A program made the position numbers and the translations under genes. Under the pieces are notes generated by a model. It saw nothing but the letters and a program-made list of their open reading frames with translations, did no database searches and was not told the origin of the DNA. 35,474 nt of DNA from Porticoccaceae bacterium (lineage in GTDB: Bacteria; Pseudomonadota; Gammaproteobacteria; Pseudomonadales; Porticoccaceae), in assembly GCA_029246925.1 (NCBI GenBank), contig JAQWMF010000009.1, positions 1 to 35,474 on the forward strand, read 5' to 3'. This document shows, piece by piece, positions 33,900 through 35,474 of the stretch. How positions within the stretch are numbered: position 1 is the stretch's first letter; each line of letters begins with the position of its first letter.

Positions 33900-34493
33900 A
33901 TGAAATATCAGATTATTTTTCTTTTAGGCGCACTAATATTAATGCAATTATCAGGCTGCGCCTCTGTCGCCTATCAAGTGCCAGACCAAGTGTCGATCGA
34001 GAATCCGACCCTAGCCGAATTAGATAACTGGAAATTAACGGGTAAATTAGGCATAAGAACACCACAAAAAGCGCAATCAATTAACCTTGTGTGGCAGCAG
34101 CAACAACATAACTACAACCTAAAACTCAACGGCCCCATTGGCTTTGGCACAGCCGCTATTAAGGGCAATCAGCAGCAAGCGTTCATACAACAGGGATCAC
34201 AGGTTATATCCGGCACCCCAGATCAGCTAGGAAATAAGTTATTAGGGGTACCTCTATCGGTAGATGCTATGAGCTGGTGGGTCAAAGGGCTTATATCTCC
34301 CCACCACCCCCAAGTATCAGATATTATTATTCAAGATGATGGGCTAATCAGTAGCTTTCAACAAAATGGCTGGCAACTTACATTTTCTGGATACCATGCA
34401 CAGGGTGCTTATATGATGCCCAAAAAAATATCTGGTCGGCGCGAGGATCTTTCCTTTAAGCTTGTCGTAACCCAATGGAATTTTTCCAATTAA
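33900..34493 (+). CDS. lolB: Outer-membrane lipoprotein receptor LolB
   Basis: 197 aa; lipobox LSGC, WKLTGKLGIRTPQKAQSINLVWQQQQHNYNLKLNGPIGFGTAAIKG; between hemA and ispE. Confidence 0.94.
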   Translation: MKYQIIFLLGALILMQLSGCASVAYQVPDQVSIENPTLAELDNWKLTGKLGIRTPQKAQSINLVWQQQQHNYNLKLNGPIGFGTAAIKGNQQQAFIQQGSQVISGTPDQLGNKLLGVPLSVDAMSWWVKGLISPHHPQVSDIIIQDDGLISSFQQNGWQLTFSGYHAQGAYMMPKKISGRREDLSFKLVVTQWNFSN

Positions 34494-34510
34494 AAAAACT
34501 GAAGCATAAA

Positions 34511-35353
34511 ATGATTTCAATCACTCTGCCATCACCCGCAAAATTAAACCTATTTCTGCATATCCTCGATCGCAGAGAAGATGGCTACCATAATCTACAA
34601 ACATTATTTCAAATACTCGATTATGGCGATCAACTCAGTTTTAGCGTCAACAAACAACCCGAAATAAATATCATTAGTAATATTGAAGATGTAAAACCAC
34701 AGGATAATTTGGTCTTCAAAGCCGCTCGCGCATTACAGCAAGCCACAAATTGTCGCTGGGGCTGTGATATTGAATTAGAAAAAAAATTACCCATGGGCGC
34801 AGGTCTAGGCGGTGGCAGCAGTAATGCAGCTACAGTCCTAGTGGGATTAAACAGCCTATGGCAGTGCGATCTATCCCTTGAAGAACTAGCAAACATTGGC
34901 AGTAATTTGGGTGCGGATATCCCCGTATTTATCAAAGGATATACTGCTTTTGCCGAAGGTATTGGCGACAAATTAACCCCCATTTCACTCGATGAAATTT
35001 GGTATCTGGTGGTTACACCCAAAATAAAGGTCTCTACAGAGCAAATTTTTTGTCATAGTGAATTGACAAGGAACGCTCCAGCCATCAAAATACGCGCCCT
35101 CTCGGAAGAGCTGTACAGAAATGACTGTCAATCTGTTGTCGAAACCCTGTATCCAGAAGTAACACAGGTGTTAGATTGGCTTCAGCGTTACGGAAAACCG
35201 CTAATGACGGGTACCGGAGCCAGTGTGTACTGCCGCTTCGACAGCGAACAAGAGGCAAAACAGGCGCAACAAACTGTGCCAAACAGTTGGAACTCATTTG
35301 TAGCAAAGGGTGTTAATCAATCCCCGCTGCAAAAACAACTGGAAAATTTATAA
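34511..35353 (+). CDS. ispE: 4-diphosphocytidyl-2-C-methyl-D-erythritol kinase
   Basis: LPSPAKLNLFLHILDRREDGYHNLQTLFQ, LEKKLPMGAGLGGGSSNAATVL, MTGTGASVYCRF GHMP kinase motifs; ATG at 34511 preferred over 34475. Confidence 0.97.
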   Translation: MISITLPSPAKLNLFLHILDRREDGYHNLQTLFQILDYGDQLSFSVNKQPEINIISNIEDVKPQDNLVFKAARALQQATNCRWGCDIELEKKLPMGAGLGGGSSNAATVLVGLNSLWQCDLSLEELANIGSNLGADIPVFIKGYTAFAEGIGDKLTPISLDEIWYLVVTPKIKVSTEQIFCHSELTRNAPAIKIRALSEELYRNDCQSVVETLYPEVTQVLDWLQRYGKPLMTGTGASVYCRFDSEQEAKQAQQTVPNSWNSFVAKGVNQSPLQKQLENL

Positions 35354-35354
35354 C

Positions 35355-35430
35355 TGGGGCGTGGCCAAGTGGTTAAGGCATCGGGTTTTGATCCCGACAC
35401 TCGGAGGTTCGAATCCTCCCGCCCCAGCCA
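35355..35430 (+). tRNA. tRNA-Gln(UUG)
   Basis: 76 nt tggggcg...cgccccagcca; acceptor TGGGGCG/CGCCCCA, anticodon loop ttTTGat, T-arm ggaggTTCGAATcctcc, encoded CCA. Confidence 0.97.
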
Positions 35431-35460
35431 TCTTTCAAATTGCAAAGTCAGGAAGAAGAT

Positions 35461-35474
35461 GTGTCTAAATTAAT
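35461..35474 (+). CDS. prs: Ribose-phosphate pyrophosphokinase (start only, truncated by window end)
   Basis: GTG TCT AAA TTA AT.. = (M)SKLx after AGGAAG; position after ispE-tRNA-Gln is canonical for prs. Confidence 0.7.

Noticed and set aside
34630-35022. 130-aa ORF antisense to ispE
   Set aside because: Shadow ORF; ispE motifs fully support the plus strand.

Overview
The window is an almost fully coding, moderately AT-rich gammaproteobacterial chromosome segment. Gene content and order suggest a marine, SAR92/Cellvibrionales-like organism, but that is inference. It contains core housekeeping blocks: (1) an SOS-controlled umuDC operon (-); (2) hemH; (3) proA-nadD-rsfS-rlmH-mrdA-rodA-mltB-dacA-ybeD-lipB-lipA; (4) a small basic hypothetical gene divergent from ppa; (5) on the minus strand, yheU-tilS // pyrG-kdsA-eno-ftsB-ispD-ispF-truD // pcm-DUF368-nlpD-rpoS; (6) trmL-flavodoxin-mnmC (+); (7) hemA-hemX-hemY (-), divergent from lolB-ispE-tRNA-Gln-prs. 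I see no CRISPR array, transposase, prophage or canonical defence system. The points most worth a second look are: a DUF368 (PopT-type) gene inserted between pcm and nlpD, where surE is also missing from the usual block; a cluster of tRNA wobble-position enzymes (tilS, trmL, mnmC) that includes an uncharacterised YheU-family protein and a flavodoxin; a small basic protein with a SutA-like 'EEFLxxGGxI' motif between lipA and ppa; expected genes missing from conserved blocks (rlpA, surE, accA, prfA, hemC/hemD); and several unexplained inverted repeats. No complete new system can be claimed from the sequence alone.
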